Shown in pieces: positions 35,377 to 43,777 of a stretch of 50,427 nucleotides of DNA. The DNA comes from Cytobacillus massiliigabonensis. GTDB taxonomy: Bacteria > Bacillota > Bacilli > Bacillales > Cytobacillaceae. Position numbers and translations under genes: made by a program. Every line of letters begins with the position of its first letter. The stretch's first letter is position 1. The stretch lies in contig NZ_LT904904.1 in the NCBI RefSeq assembly GCF_900199725.1, positions 2,376,550-2,426,976 on the forward strand, read 5' to 3'. Under the pieces are notes generated by a model. That model had not been told where the DNA came from, did not search any database, and saw only the letters and a list, made by a program, of their open reading frames with translations.

Positions 35377-35525
35377 CAAATTATTTTATCCTCCAATAAA
35401 ACAGAAAAATGGATATAGAAATTTGTATCTGTTAAAGAAAATCATTAATCTTGAAAAAAAGAGTATTTGAATCTAAAAGGAAATTCATCCGTAAACATAT
35501 TAATATGTTAATTTGGAGGTATATT

Positions 35526-36164
35526 TTGGATAATTCTTATAAGATAGCAATAATCGGGGGTACAGGGAAGGTAGGACGTCATATTGTTTCTAGAGCCATA
35601 GAGAATGGGTATCAAGTTCGTATGCTGGTGAGAAATCCAGAAAGATTAACTTTAAGAGACGATAGGATTGAAATAGTGGAAGGGGATATACGAAATACAG
35701 AGACTATTAGAATACTAATAAAGGATTGTCAAATAGTTATTAATACATTTGGTCAGCCACTTAAAGAACAGCCTATTTATAGCAGTGTTACTGAAAATAT
35801 ACTTGAGATAATGGAAGATTTTCAAATTGACCGTTATATTGGTGTTACAGGTGGTTCACTAACGATTGACGGGGATAGAAAGAGTATTATTAATAGAGTC
35901 GGGGCAAAGATGTTTGAGTTATTTTTTTCAAATATGATGGCAGATAAAAAGAAAGAATGGCATATTCTTAACAATAAAAAATTCATTCAATGGACTTTAA
36001 TTAGGCTCCCATTTATAGTTGAAAGCAAGGAAATAGGATTAGTAAAAGAAAATCTAACTGATATGCCGGGTACAAAAATTACTAATAGTGATATAGCTAC
36101 TTTCATCATTAATCAAATTAGAAATTTAAGGTATGTACATAAAGCACCGTTTATTTCTAATTAA
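35526..36164 (+). CDS. NAD(P)-binding protein, NmrA/atypical SDR type
   Basis: 212-residue Rossmann-fold protein. GGTGKVGRHIV is the atypical SDR nucleotide-binding motif, followed by YQVRMLVRNPERL and VEGDIRN. It resembles NmrA/YwnB-like NAD(P)H-binding proteins, which reduce metabolites or sense the redox state. I choose the TTG at 35526, six bases after GGAGG; earlier in-frame starts lie upstream of that site. Divergent from the aspS T-box. Confidence 0.82.
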   Translation: MDNSYKIAIIGGTGKVGRHIVSRAIENGYQVRMLVRNPERLTLRDDRIEIVEGDIRNTETIRILIKDCQIVINTFGQPLKEQPIYSSVTENILEIMEDFQIDRYIGVTGGSLTIDGDRKSIINRVGAKMFELFFSNMMADKKKEWHILNNKKFIQWTLIRLPFIVESKEIGLVKENLTDMPGTKITNSDIATFIINQIRNLRYVHKAPFISN

Positions 36165-36289
36165 TATTATAGGGCATCTCCATTTTAGTAAGGGTATTGC
36201 ATTTTTGATTTTTTAATATTCAAGCAATATAAACAAAACCTCAAGCAGAAGAATTTTACAGAAAAAAGCAGGGGGTAGAGGCATTGTTA

Positions 36290-36763
36290 ATGAAATTAAT
36301 TAAAGGAATTACTCTTGGAACTATTTTTGGCATTGTTTTATCGTTTTGTATTTCATTTATGTTTATGCAGGCTGTCCAAGGTTTAGCAGGTGGTTTTACA
36401 TCTTTATTTGGTGAAAGATGGATTTATTACGCAACAATTTTTCCCTTTGTAATAACCTTTGTAATGTTAGGATATTATTTCACAAAAAAAGAAAACATTA
36501 CGAACAAAAAACTTTGGGTTTTAAGCTTACTGTCCGCATTATTTATCACATTATACAGCGGAACAATTGGGGCAATATTTGGGGAGTATATTGTAAGAGG
36601 GGGAAGTCTTAGAACAAATATAGATGGCGGGTTTACAGGTGTTAATGTGGAAGATACTTTAGTTTGGGGAACAACTTATGCATTCTTTCTGCTTCCGATC
36701 ACAACACCATTAGCACGTCTAATAATCTATGCTTTCATAGGATTTCTAAAAAAATGCAAATAA
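36290..36763 (+). CDS. Uncharacterised four-helix membrane protein
   Basis: 157 aa with helices near 5-28, 42-60, 71-95 and 130-152. ATG at 36290 after GAGG; a TTG six bases earlier after GGGGG is also possible. Not recognised. Confidence 0.65.
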   Translation: MKLIKGITLGTIFGIVLSFCISFMFMQAVQGLAGGFTSLFGERWIYYATIFPFVITFVMLGYYFTKKENITNKKLWVLSLLSALFITLYSGTIGAIFGEYIVRGGSLRTNIDGGFTGVNVEDTLVWGTTYAFFLLPITTPLARLIIYAFIGFLKKCK

Positions 36764-36920
36764 GCTTATTATTTTCTTTTTGTAATTGCACAGAAGTCAT
36801 TCCAAAAAAATAACTATCTATTAATTTTAATGGTGCAATCTTATATAAAATGAATGATACTTTGTAATAATTAAGCAGGGTTGTCTAAAATTTATGAAAA
36901 AATACATAGGGGGATTAAAT

Positions 36921-37229
36921 ATGAGCAGCATGCTTAATCTTGGCAGTCTTGTGCTTGGACTTCTTGCATGGATATTACCTATTATTAATCTTACGCGATA
37001 TAAAAAGGACAACCAAAGAAATTGGTCCGCACTTTCTATTTTGAGTATCAGTGCATGTGCTATTTCACTTTGTTTCCAGGTTTTCTATGCTAATCATCTA
37101 GTTATTATTGAGGATTGGTCCGCTCTTATGGATATATCTGGTACTATGGCGTTTGTCTCAGCCTTTCTTCTAATCGTTACCGTCATATTAAATGCAATTA
37201 CTATAGTTGTATATCGAAAGATAAAATAG
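36921..37229 (+). CDS. Uncharacterised three-helix membrane protein
   Basis: 102 aa with helices near 6-22, 38-57 and 74-96. ATG at 36921 after AGGGGGATT; the earlier ATG at 36894 lacks a site. A short basic loop RYKKDNQRN follows the first helix. Not recognised. Confidence 0.6.
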   Translation: MSSMLNLGSLVLGLLAWILPIINLTRYKKDNQRNWSALSILSISACAISLCFQVFYANHLVIIEDWSALMDISGTMAFVSAFLLIVTVILNAITIVVYRKIK

Positions 37230-37413
37230 ATTGTCAAATTCAAGGTGAAATGAGCATTTTTTGATCATAAAGAATGCTTTTTATTTTTGTCTAAAAATAG
37301 GACCTAAAATTTTATAACGATAAGGATATAATTAAAAATGATAATTATTTATTGTAAATCGATAAATCATCTGTTAAAATCAATTTTGAAAATAATTCAG
37401 TGAGGTGCTTTTT

Positions 37414-37896
37414 ATGAAACAAGTGTCAACACTCTTCTTAAAGATCGCTCTTATTCTTATCGGAATTCCGATTCTTGCTTTGTGCATCTTTTTGGTGCCA
37501 GAGTTAGGGAATATTGCGGCAAAATTGCTTCCAGATATGTCTTATATAAAATATCTCGTTTTCATCATTTTCTATGCATCTGCAATACCTTTTTACTTTG
37601 CTTTGTATCAGGCATTCAAACTTTTACGATATATTGACAAAAATAAAGCCTTCTCGCAAATTTCTGTAATGGCTTTAAAGAAAATCAAATATTGTGCAAT
37701 TACAATCAGTAGTTTGCATGTACTAGTCTTGCCTCTTTTCTATGTCTTTGCGGAGATAGACGATGCACCAGGTGTCATTTTTGTCGGATTAGTTGTTCCT
37801 TTTGCTTCGCTGGTTATCGCAGTATTTGCAGCTGTTCTTCAAAAGCTTTTACAAGAAGCGATTGATATAAAATCAGAAAATGACTTAACGGTCTGA
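37414..37896 (+). CDS. DUF2975 membrane protein
   Basis: 160 aa, four helices, with the DUF2975 feature of a loop RYIDKNKAFSQISVMALKKI (about 73-92) between the second and third helix. ATG after GAGGTG. Ten bases separate it from a YozG-like HTH gene, the normal pairing of this family in Firmicutes; the two probably form a small regulatory module. Confidence 0.83.
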   Translation: MKQVSTLFLKIALILIGIPILALCIFLVPELGNIAAKLLPDMSYIKYLVFIIFYASAIPFYFALYQAFKLLRYIDKNKAFSQISVMALKKIKYCAITISSLHVLVLPLFYVFAEIDDAPGVIFVGLVVPFASLVIAVFAAVLQKLLQEAIDIKSENDLTV

Positions 37897-37906
37897 GGTG
37901 AAAACA

Positions 37907-38128
37907 ATGGCAATTATAATCAATATTGATGTGATGCTGGCTAAGAGAAAAATGAGTGTAACTGAACTTTCGCAAGAGGTTGGAATAACAATGGCTAACC
38001 TTTCTATATTGAAAAATGGAAAGGCAAAAGCAATCAGATTAACAACTTTAGAGGCGATTTGTAAGGCTTTAGAATGTCAGCCAGGGGATATTTTAGAATA
38101 TCGAAATGATGAAGAAGGACTGGATTAA
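37907..38128 (+). CDS. YozG/Cro-CI-type helix-turn-helix regulator
   Basis: 73-residue XRE-family DNA-binding protein (HTH_26 type). IIINIDVMLAKRKMSVTELS, then VGITMANLSILKNGKAKAIR as the HTH and LEAICKALECQPGDILEY at the end, are diagnostic. ATG at 37907 after GAGGTG. Linked to the DUF2975 gene. Confidence 0.9.
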   Translation: MAIIINIDVMLAKRKMSVTELSQEVGITMANLSILKNGKAKAIRLTTLEAICKALECQPGDILEYRNDEEGLD

Positions 38129-38232
38129 TAAAGTAGGATTATTTAAAGATGAAAATATTTTGGCGGTGGACCTATGTGCTATTGTATGCAGGAAATAGAT
38201 AGTTCTAAAAAAAATCTTTGGAGGCAAAAATT

Positions 38233-39024
38233 ATGAGAGCTATAAAGCAACTTGTGCATTTTGGCTGGGAGCAAGCTTTATCCTGTTTATTTCCTGTTGT
38301 TATTTTTGCCTCTTTAGCTTTTACACAAATTGTGCCGCTCCCCTTTCTGCCTAGGTACGACTGGCTCCTTATTATCTGTCTTTTGATGCAGTGGTGGATG
38401 GTAAGATCCGGGCTTGAAACAAGAGATGAACTAAAGGTAATCACATTATTCCACATTATCGGACTTGCTCTTGAACTATTCAAGGTGCACATGGGCTCCT
38501 GGTCTTATCCAGAGGAAGGTTATTTCAAATTATTTGGCGTACCATTGTATAGCGGATTCATGTATGCTAGTGTAGCAAGTTATCTTTGCCAGGCGTGGAG
38601 GAGGCTGAAGGTTGAGCTGATTAAGTGGCCTCCGCTCTTGATCGTTGTCCCACTTGCAGCAGCCATTTATTTAAATTTCTTCACTCACCACTATTGGATT
38701 GATGTACGTTGGTGGTTATCTGGACTTGTCATTATCGTCTTTTGGCAATCGTGGGTCATTTATGAGGTTAATGGAACTCGTTACCGTATGCCACTTGCAC
38801 TTTCCTTTGTGCTAATCGGATTTTTTATATGGATAGCAGAAAATATCGCAACGTATTTTGGAGCTTGGAAATATCCAAACCAAACTGAGGCATGGAGTCT
38901 CGTCCATCTAGGTAAAGTGAGTTCATGGCTCTTATTAGTAATTGTTAGCTTTCTTATAGTTGCGACATTAAAGCAAGTTAAAGGGAAAAATACCACTAAG
39001 ATAGAGGCTAGTCAATCTTTATAA
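38233..39024 (+). CDS. DUF817 family membrane protein
   Basis: 263 aa with seven or eight helices. FKVHMGSWSYPEEGYFKLFG (about 85-104), VPLYSGFMYASVASYLCQAW and ATYFGAWKYPNQTEAWSLVH match the DUF817 family as I remember it. ATG at 38233 after GGAGG. Single gene with a strong terminator. Function unknown. Confidence 0.85.
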   Translation: MRAIKQLVHFGWEQALSCLFPVVIFASLAFTQIVPLPFLPRYDWLLIICLLMQWWMVRSGLETRDELKVITLFHIIGLALELFKVHMGSWSYPEEGYFKLFGVPLYSGFMYASVASYLCQAWRRLKVELIKWPPLLIVVPLAAAIYLNFFTHHYWIDVRWWLSGLVIIVFWQSWVIYEVNGTRYRMPLALSFVLIGFFIWIAENIATYFGAWKYPNQTEAWSLVHLGKVSSWLLLVIVSFLIVATLKQVKGKNTTKIEASQSL

Positions 39025-39035
39025 TATACCTGATA

Positions 39036-39079
39036 TATAAAAGTCGGATCCTTACTATAATAAGGATCCGACTTTTATA
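39036..39079 (+). terminator. Strong intrinsic terminator
   Basis: Nineteen-base perfect arms (core AAAGTCGGATCCTTA) around a loop of about six bases, T-rich on the 3' side. The symmetric A/T ends would also work on the minus strand. Confidence 0.92.
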
Positions 39080-39166
39080 GTTTAAGATCCATCCGGTGAA
39101 AGGAAAAAAAGAAGGAATCCATGATTGACTTGCAGAAATTGTAGATAATTATGGAGGAACTGATAC

Positions 39167-39472
39167 ATGAAAGTTCACCAAAAGGTGGAGAAGTTTAAAT
39201 GGATAAACGGAAGTAATAAAGCAGATAATCAAATATTTGATACAGAGTTTGAAGCTAAGGAATGGACCGAATCTTTATATTCGGATTTTGCAGCTTATAT
39301 AAGTAAAGAAAATAATGTAGGGTATGCAACTCCTGATGAAAAAGTAATTAATTATCTAATTTCCCATTTTCCTCAATGGGCTGATTTTAACCATTTGATA
39401 GTTGATGTCTGCACAGAAAAAATAAATAAAGAGGGTCAAACCATTTATAAAATAAGGACGCTCAATATATAA
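39167..39472 (+). CDS. Hypothetical protein
   Basis: 101 aa, soluble, charged, with ATG after a good GGAGGAAC site. Contains EWTESLYSDFAAYISKE and FPQWADFNHLIVDVCTEKI. I recognise no domain. Confidence 0.6.
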   Translation: MKVHQKVEKFKWINGSNKADNQIFDTEFEAKEWTESLYSDFAAYISKENNVGYATPDEKVINYLISHFPQWADFNHLIVDVCTEKINKEGQTIYKIRTLNI

Positions 39473-39542
39473 TTATTTTTATGGAAAGAATTTGAAAGAG
39501 TGTATGTTAATGATACCTTGAACGAGTAAATTGGAACTGTAA

Positions 39543-39562
39543 GGGGATAAAAATTTATCCCC
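39543..39562 (+). other. Short perfect hairpin before the DUF402 gene
   Basis: GGGGATAAA / TTTATCCCC with a two-base loop and no T-run, 28 bases before the DUF402 start. Possible mRNA 5' structure. Confidence 0.4.
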
Positions 39563-39589
39563 GGTGATAATTGTTGTGAAAGTACATAG

Positions 39590-40162
39590 ATGGAAGGAGA
39601 AATTTGGGCAGTGGTAAATAGAAGCATCGGAAATGTTCAAGTTGGCGATACAATAATTGAAAGAAAGATACGGTACGATTCCACATTAGTAGAATATAGT
39701 TGTCGGCTTTTACAATCACAAAATCAAAAAATTGTGCTTTTCCATATTATACAAGATTCGTTTACAATGATCGCTAGCCAAACAAAATTAACCATTCCTA
39801 GAGGCAGTTACACGATTGCCTATTACTGGAAAGATCGTCCTTATAATTTATACATCTGGAGAGATAGTAATGGCCAGCTTTTAGGTTGTTATTTTAATAT
39901 TGTAAAACACACGGAAATGACAGATCAGTTTGTATCCTTTAAGGATTTAATTATTGATATATTGGTTCTTCCTAATGGAGATTACTATATTTTAGATGAG
40001 GATGAGTTACCTGAGTCATTGGACAAATTTGAGAATGGTTTTGTCAGAAAAGCTCTTTACTCACTAACGGAATCCATTGATAGTCTTCTTCCTCTAATAA
40101 TTTCAGAAGCTGAAAAAAATTATAATCATGAAGGATTACTTCCTTGGCTGAAAACGGATTAG
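39590..40162 (+). CDS. DUF402 domain protein
   Basis: 190 aa. YDSTLVEYSCRLLQSQNQKI, then YTIAYYWKDRPYNLYIWRDS (about 77-96), GQLLGCYFNI and VLPNGDYYILDEDELPES give the DUF402 fold seen in nucleoside-triphosphate and RNA-related phosphatases (Ntdp family). No clear ribosome site precedes the ATG at 39590; a GTG at 39611 after AAGGAG is an alternative but would cut little. The substrate is unknown. Confidence 0.78.
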   Translation: MEGEIWAVVNRSIGNVQVGDTIIERKIRYDSTLVEYSCRLLQSQNQKIVLFHIIQDSFTMIASQTKLTIPRGSYTIAYYWKDRPYNLYIWRDSNGQLLGCYFNIVKHTEMTDQFVSFKDLIIDILVLPNGDYYILDEDELPESLDKFENGFVRKALYSLTESIDSLLPLIISEAEKNYNHEGLLPWLKTD

Positions 40163-40347
40163 ACATAAGATTAACTCGTTTCAGTAAAATTGTAAGTAAC
40201 TTAAGTGAAATGTTGAATATTAAAAAGGTTTTATATGTAAAGTTATTTTTCGATGAAAGGAAATTATTTGAATCCTTTTGATGGGGAAAACGTAAATATA
40301 ATGAATGCCTTTGCTTGGTACAACTGATTTCTCAGGAGGGGAATGGA

Positions 40348-40653
40348 ATGGCTGAAACTATTCTAGCAGTTATTTTTATGATTCCATTATATGGTTTATT
40401 TCTCTGGAGCTATTATTACCCTGAAGATAGTTTATTAGCTGGAAAGAGGTGGATGTATACGGAAGAACCAGAAATCTCAAAAGCAGCCATCCGTTATACA
40501 AAATTTTCTTCAATGACAGCTATGGTTGGATTGCCTATCATTATAATCAGTTTTATTTCAAAATTTCACATACTTAGATTATCGATCGTGGTATTTTTCT
40601 TAATGTTTATACTAGGAGCACTTAAAATATACACGTTTGAGGAAGATGAATAA
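40348..40653 (+). CDS. Small membrane protein
   Basis: 101 aa with helices near 4-22, 56-72 and 74-92. ATG at 40348 behind GGAGGGGA. Not recognised. Confidence 0.6.
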   Translation: MAETILAVIFMIPLYGLFLWSYYYPEDSLLAGKRWMYTEEPEISKAAIRYTKFSSMTAMVGLPIIIISFISKFHILRLSIVVFFLMFILGALKIYTFEEDE

Positions 40654-40732
40654 ATAAATTATAAATTTGCAGTTAGAATAATAATTTTCTAATTACAATA
40701 TTATGAATAACTTTAATAGAGAGGATTAGGAC

Positions 40733-41080
40733 ATGCCTTGTGTACATGAATTTGGGATCATTGATGATTTCGATAGTATGAAAAGCTACAATGACTATAC
40801 TCCATACGAATATAATTGCATATCAGTTGATGATGATATAATCAATAGTTTAAGTGAACAATTAGCTATCATGAAAACGTACTTTCATTCATTTAAACGT
40901 CCAGAATTTGGTTTAGCCTATTGGGGAATCACAATCATTCCACTTGAGTCATTAACATTATTTTATAATGTAGTTGCATCTTCAAGATCCTTTAAGAAAT
41001 CTTCAGAACTACAAGAATTAGCTTCAAAAATCATTCAGGCAACAGAGGGAAAGAAATATATGATACATTTTGGCGTTTAA
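40733..41080 (+). CDS. Hypothetical soluble protein
   Basis: 115 aa with ATG after GAGAGGATTAGG. Starts MPCVHEFGIIDDFD and contains a central hydrophobic-aromatic part (YWGITIIPLESLTLFYNVVA). I believe similar short Bacillus proteins exist but cannot name the family. Confidence 0.65.
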   Translation: MPCVHEFGIIDDFDSMKSYNDYTPYEYNCISVDDDIINSLSEQLAIMKTYFHSFKRPEFGLAYWGITIIPLESLTLFYNVVASSRSFKKSSELQELASKIIQATEGKKYMIHFGV

Positions 41081-41107
41081 TTATGTATGGTTTACAAGAG
41101 TAACTAT

Positions 41108-41149
41108 AAAGAAAAAGTACACTGCTTTTTAGCACTGTACTTTTTCTTT
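41108..41149. terminator. Bidirectional terminator between converging genes
   Basis: AAAGAAAAAGTACA / TGTACTTTTTCTTT arms with an inner TGC/GCA pair; works for the hypothetical gene (plus) and the lnu-like gene (minus). Confidence 0.9.
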
Positions 41150-41154
41150 ACAAG

Positions 41155-41958
41155 TTATTTATTGAAATAGCTGAATAGTTTTCTAAGAAACTTCCTGTCT
41201 ATATCAATCACGTATAGGTTATTTAAAGTATTATACAATTCCTCAATTTTTTCTAAAGCATTCATGTAAGCCAAGCTTAAATTATTTTTTTCTAGTTTAG
41301 AGGTGAATGAAACATAGTCATAATAAGATTCGGTGCTTATATCTGCCTCTAAATTTTTTGTACTGTTTAACCATCGTTCAACGCTCTGTTCCTGTATTCT
41401 TATTAATTGTAATACATACTTTTGAACGTGTGTTAGTATCTCTAGAGACCGTGCAAGCTCTCCTCTTTTCATCACGTTTACACCCATTAACCAAGCATTG
41501 ACAAAATTATTGAAAGCGAAATTTACGTTTCCATCCGTCATTCGATCTGGACCATCTCCACTTAATCCTTCAAGCATAGGCTTTAACCGTTCTGTAGAAT
41601 CATATAAATACATAGAATCCGTATCTGGAAAAACACCAGTAGGTTTGAAGCTCTTTATTATTTCCATTTCTGCTTCAGGAAGAAAATGGAATTCTCCGCG
41701 GATCAAACTCGAAAATATCGCTACTTCTGTCCCATATTCGTTGAAAAATATCAAATCAACAGGGCTTACTTCAGAAATCCAATGTCTAGAGTTGAAACTA
41801 TTTATTAAATCATCAGCAATAAAAATATAAAACTCAACATCTGAATATTGATCCCCTTCACCTTTGGTGAAAGATCCGTACATCATACAAGCTGAGACTG
41901 AATGATCTTGAATACACTTGTCTTTAACGTTATTAATAATTTTCTTTTGAATAAGCAT
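41155..41958 (-). CDS. Lnu(B)-like lincosamide nucleotidyltransferase
   Basis: Nucleotidyltransferase of 267 aa, exactly the length of Lnu(B), and similar to it along the whole chain as I remember it: ACMMYGSFTKGEGDQYSD (23-40) with the metal-binding Asp40/Glu42, LIRGEFHFL, and ARSLEILTHVQKYVLQLIR near the helical end. Such enzymes adenylylate lincomycin and clindamycin. Whether this chromosomal copy gives resistance is unknown. ATG follows AAGGAG by eight bases, but that site lies in the 3' arm of a hairpin, behind a leader ORF. Confidence 0.85.
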   Translation of the reverse strand: MLIQKKIINNVKDKCIQDHSVSACMMYGSFTKGEGDQYSDVEFYIFIADDLINSFNSRHWISEVSPVDLIFFNEYGTEVAIFSSLIRGEFHFLPEAEMEIIKSFKPTGVFPDTDSMYLYDSTERLKPMLEGLSGDGPDRMTDGNVNFAFNNFVNAWLMGVNVMKRGELARSLEILTHVQKYVLQLIRIQEQSVERWLNSTKNLEADISTESYYDYVSFTSKLEKNNLSLAYMNALEKIEELYNTLNNLYVIDIDRKFLRKLFSYFNK

Positions 41959-41966
41959 ACTTAGAA

Positions 41967-41999
41967 CTCCTTATCTATATTTTTTCTGTTTAGATAAGG
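41967..41999 (-). promoter_or_regulatory. Ribosome-site-sequestering hairpin of the lnu-like gene
   Basis: Perfect nine-base arms CCTTATCTA (41999-41991) and TAGATAAGG (41977-41969) around a 13-base loop. The 3' arm contains most of the AAGGAG site of the lnu-like gene (41972-41967), and the 5' arm overlaps the last codons of the leader ORF. Predicted to keep the gene untranslated until the leader ribosome pauses. Confidence 0.75.
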
Positions 42000-42034
42000 T
42001 TATTATCAATTACTGGACAGCATGAGCAGCACAT
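41990..42034 (-). CDS. Leader peptide ORF of the lnu-like gene (14 aa)
   Basis: ATG start with GGAAGGAG eight bases upstream; product MCCSCCPVIDNNLI and stop TAA. Its final codons form the 5' arm of the sequestering hairpin and the stop ends at the start of the loop. This is the arrangement of macrolide/lincosamide-inducible attenuators, in which a ribosome stalled by antibiotic on the leader opens the hairpin. Confidence 0.65.
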   Translation of the reverse strand: MCCSCCPVIDNNLI

Positions 42035-42064
42035 GTGTAATGCTCCTTCCATCTGAAATTACAA

Positions 42065-42074
42065 TCAGTATATC
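42065..42074 (-). promoter_or_regulatory. Extended -10 promoter of the lnu leader
   Basis: On the minus strand TGATATACT, an extended -10 element, about 30 bases before the leader start codon. The -35 region is poor. Confidence 0.5.
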
Positions 42075-42611
42075 ATAATTCTCAGTTATTGTTATGAATG
42101 ATTGTTATGTCATAATATTTGAGCCTGTAATATGGAGGAATATTAGATTAACTATTCTGGAATTCATGCACCTACTCCAACAAATTTATAAGGAACTGAT
42201 TTATTGCGAGACATAAGAAGAAAGTCTGTGATATTGCAAAACAGATTGGATTAAGAGTAATACTCCCGATTGAGCCCGAAGTTAGTGCAAGTTCGGACAG
42301 GATCAAGAGAAAAAAGCTCAAACGAGTCCGAAGTTAGTGTAAGTTCGGACAAGCTCAAGGGAAAATAGCTTGATCGAGTCCGAAGTCAGTGCAAGTTCGG
42401 ACAAGCTCAAGCGAAAAAATCCGAAACGAGTCCGAAGTCCAATTTAATTACCTTAACATGTATTAATTACCTCAAGAGTTTTGATACATGTACCCGAAGT
42501 AACTTATTCGATCTGGAAGTCCTAGAGTTAAATTATAGAAGGATTTATTAATAGGAGAAGAGAATAGCTAATTACATATGTAATAAATAACTAAAGAAAG
42601 AAGGACAAAAG
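42075..42611. other. Long non-coding stretch around the tandem repeat
   Basis: Apart from the repeat block, this 540-base stretch between the lnu leader and the hydrolase gene shows no frame with a ribosome site. The final 60 bases should hold the hydrolase promoter. Confidence 0.6.
42272..42440 (+). repeat. 52-bp tandem repeat with palindromic units
   Basis: Three complete copies at 42272-42323, 42324-42375 and 42376-42427 plus a 13-base partial copy to 42440. Each complete unit starts GAGYCCGAAG and contains a dyad of CCGAA and TTCGG arms around about 12 bases, followed by a CTCAAG-type A-rich spacer that in copy 3 also pairs AAGCT with AGCTT. Copies differ at a few positions. No coding frame crosses them with a ribosome site. 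Confidence 0.9.
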
Positions 42612-43430
42612 TTGGCATATTGTAAAGTTACACAAGCTGAAATTTACTATGAAGATATAGGTGAAGGTAAACCAATAATTATGATTCATGGTTTTTCTCC
42701 TGATCATCGATTAATGAGTGGATGTATGGAACCAGTGTTTAAAAAGAGAACTGGATGGCGCAGAATATATATTGATCTTCCAGGTATGGGTTTAACCAAA
42801 AATTATAACGAAATTGGTAGTTCTGATGAAATGTTAACAGCTGTATTAGAATTTATTCAGACGATAATTCCAGGACAAGAGTACCTAATTGCAGGAGAAT
42901 CTTATGGAGGTTATATTGCTAGGGGAATTATTCAAAAACAGCAGGAACAGATACTTGGTGCTGCATTTATTTGTCCAGTTATTATTCCTCTCGCAGAAGA
43001 TCGAACAGCAGAGGAACATAAAATATTGAAAACAGATGAAAAATTCCTAGCAAAATTATCAACGGAAGAATTAGAAGACTTCAGAAGCAATAATGTTGTG
43101 CTTGATGAGTACACTTGGTTAAGATATAATCGAGAAATTGTAAGTGGCTGTAAGATTGCCGATGAAAAGTTATTAAATAATGTGAAGGATAAATATGGAT
43201 TCTCTTTTGAGATTGATCAATTCAATTTTAATAAACCTAGTGTATTCCTTCTAGGGAGACAAGACTCTTCTGTTGGATATAAAGATGCACTAAAGTTGAT
43301 TGATAAATATCCAAGGGGAACATTTACTGTCTTAGATCATGCAGGTCATAATTTACAAATTGAACAGCCACAGCTATTTAACACTTTAGTAGATGAATGG
43401 CTGGATAGAATTGAATATTCCGTTGACTAA
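42612..43430 (+). CDS. Alpha/beta hydrolase
   Basis: Alpha/beta-fold hydrolase, 272 aa. Oxyanion-hole segment MIHGFSPD (24-31), nucleophile Ser97 in GESYGG, a probable acid Asp near 217 in LLGRQDSS, and His246 in DHAGHNLQIE complete the triad. Starts at TTG behind AAGAAGGAC. Stands alone; ester, lactone or amide substrate unknown. Confidence 0.85.
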   Translation: MAYCKVTQAEIYYEDIGEGKPIIMIHGFSPDHRLMSGCMEPVFKKRTGWRRIYIDLPGMGLTKNYNEIGSSDEMLTAVLEFIQTIIPGQEYLIAGESYGGYIARGIIQKQQEQILGAAFICPVIIPLAEDRTAEEHKILKTDEKFLAKLSTEELEDFRSNNVVLDEYTWLRYNREIVSGCKIADEKLLNNVKDKYGFSFEIDQFNFNKPSVFLLGRQDSSVGYKDALKLIDKYPRGTFTVLDHAGHNLQIEQPQLFNTLVDEWLDRIEYSVD

Positions 43431-43465
43431 TTTTAAATCTGTTCCATCCATTTTGTGACTAAAAA

Positions 43466-43497
43466 TGCTTCCTCAACCTAACTTGATTGAGGAAGCA
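43466..43497 (-). terminator. Hairpin terminator oriented to the minus strand
   Basis: TGCTTCCTCAA / TTGAGGAAGCA perfect arms. The T-run is on the minus strand side; on plus no T-run follows. It would stop antisense transcription into the hydrolase gene, or ends the hydrolase transcript weakly. Confidence 0.55.
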
Positions 43498-43716
43498 TAG
43501 AAGCAATACATACTAAAGAAGAAAAAGAATAATAGATCCTTTTCTCTCCCTGCGTTATACCAACTCCTTCAAAAATTGCTACAAACTTGATAGTTTTCTC
43601 CTGCTTGGAAAAACCCACATTTAATAATCGTTTGATTTTCTCACACAAGAGCTGCCAATTAAAGCCGGTATTTATAAAAGGGGAATCTCCAAAACTATTT
43701 AAATATTAAAAATTCA

Positions 43717-43743
43717 TGTAACCTTTTGATGACCTCAAACGAT
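43717..43743 (+). promoter_or_regulatory. SigX-like ECF promoter of sigma module 2
   Basis: TGTAAC, 17 bases, CGAT, close to the B. subtilis SigX consensus TGTAAC-N17-CGAC. It lies 35 bases before the sigma start. Confidence 0.7.
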
Positions 43744-43777
43744 TAATTAACGAGTACTTAATTGAGGGGGGAAGCTT

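Larger units (their letters stand above)
43431..43777. other. Intergenic stretch between the hydrolase and sigma module 2
   Basis: Contains one hairpin (43466-43497) and the ECF-type promoter at 43717-43743. No gene seen. Confidence 0.6.

Noticed and set aside
35155..35418. 87-codon plus-strand frame opposite the aspS leader
   Set aside because: It lies entirely on the T-box leader and promoter of the minus strand, which explain the sequence.
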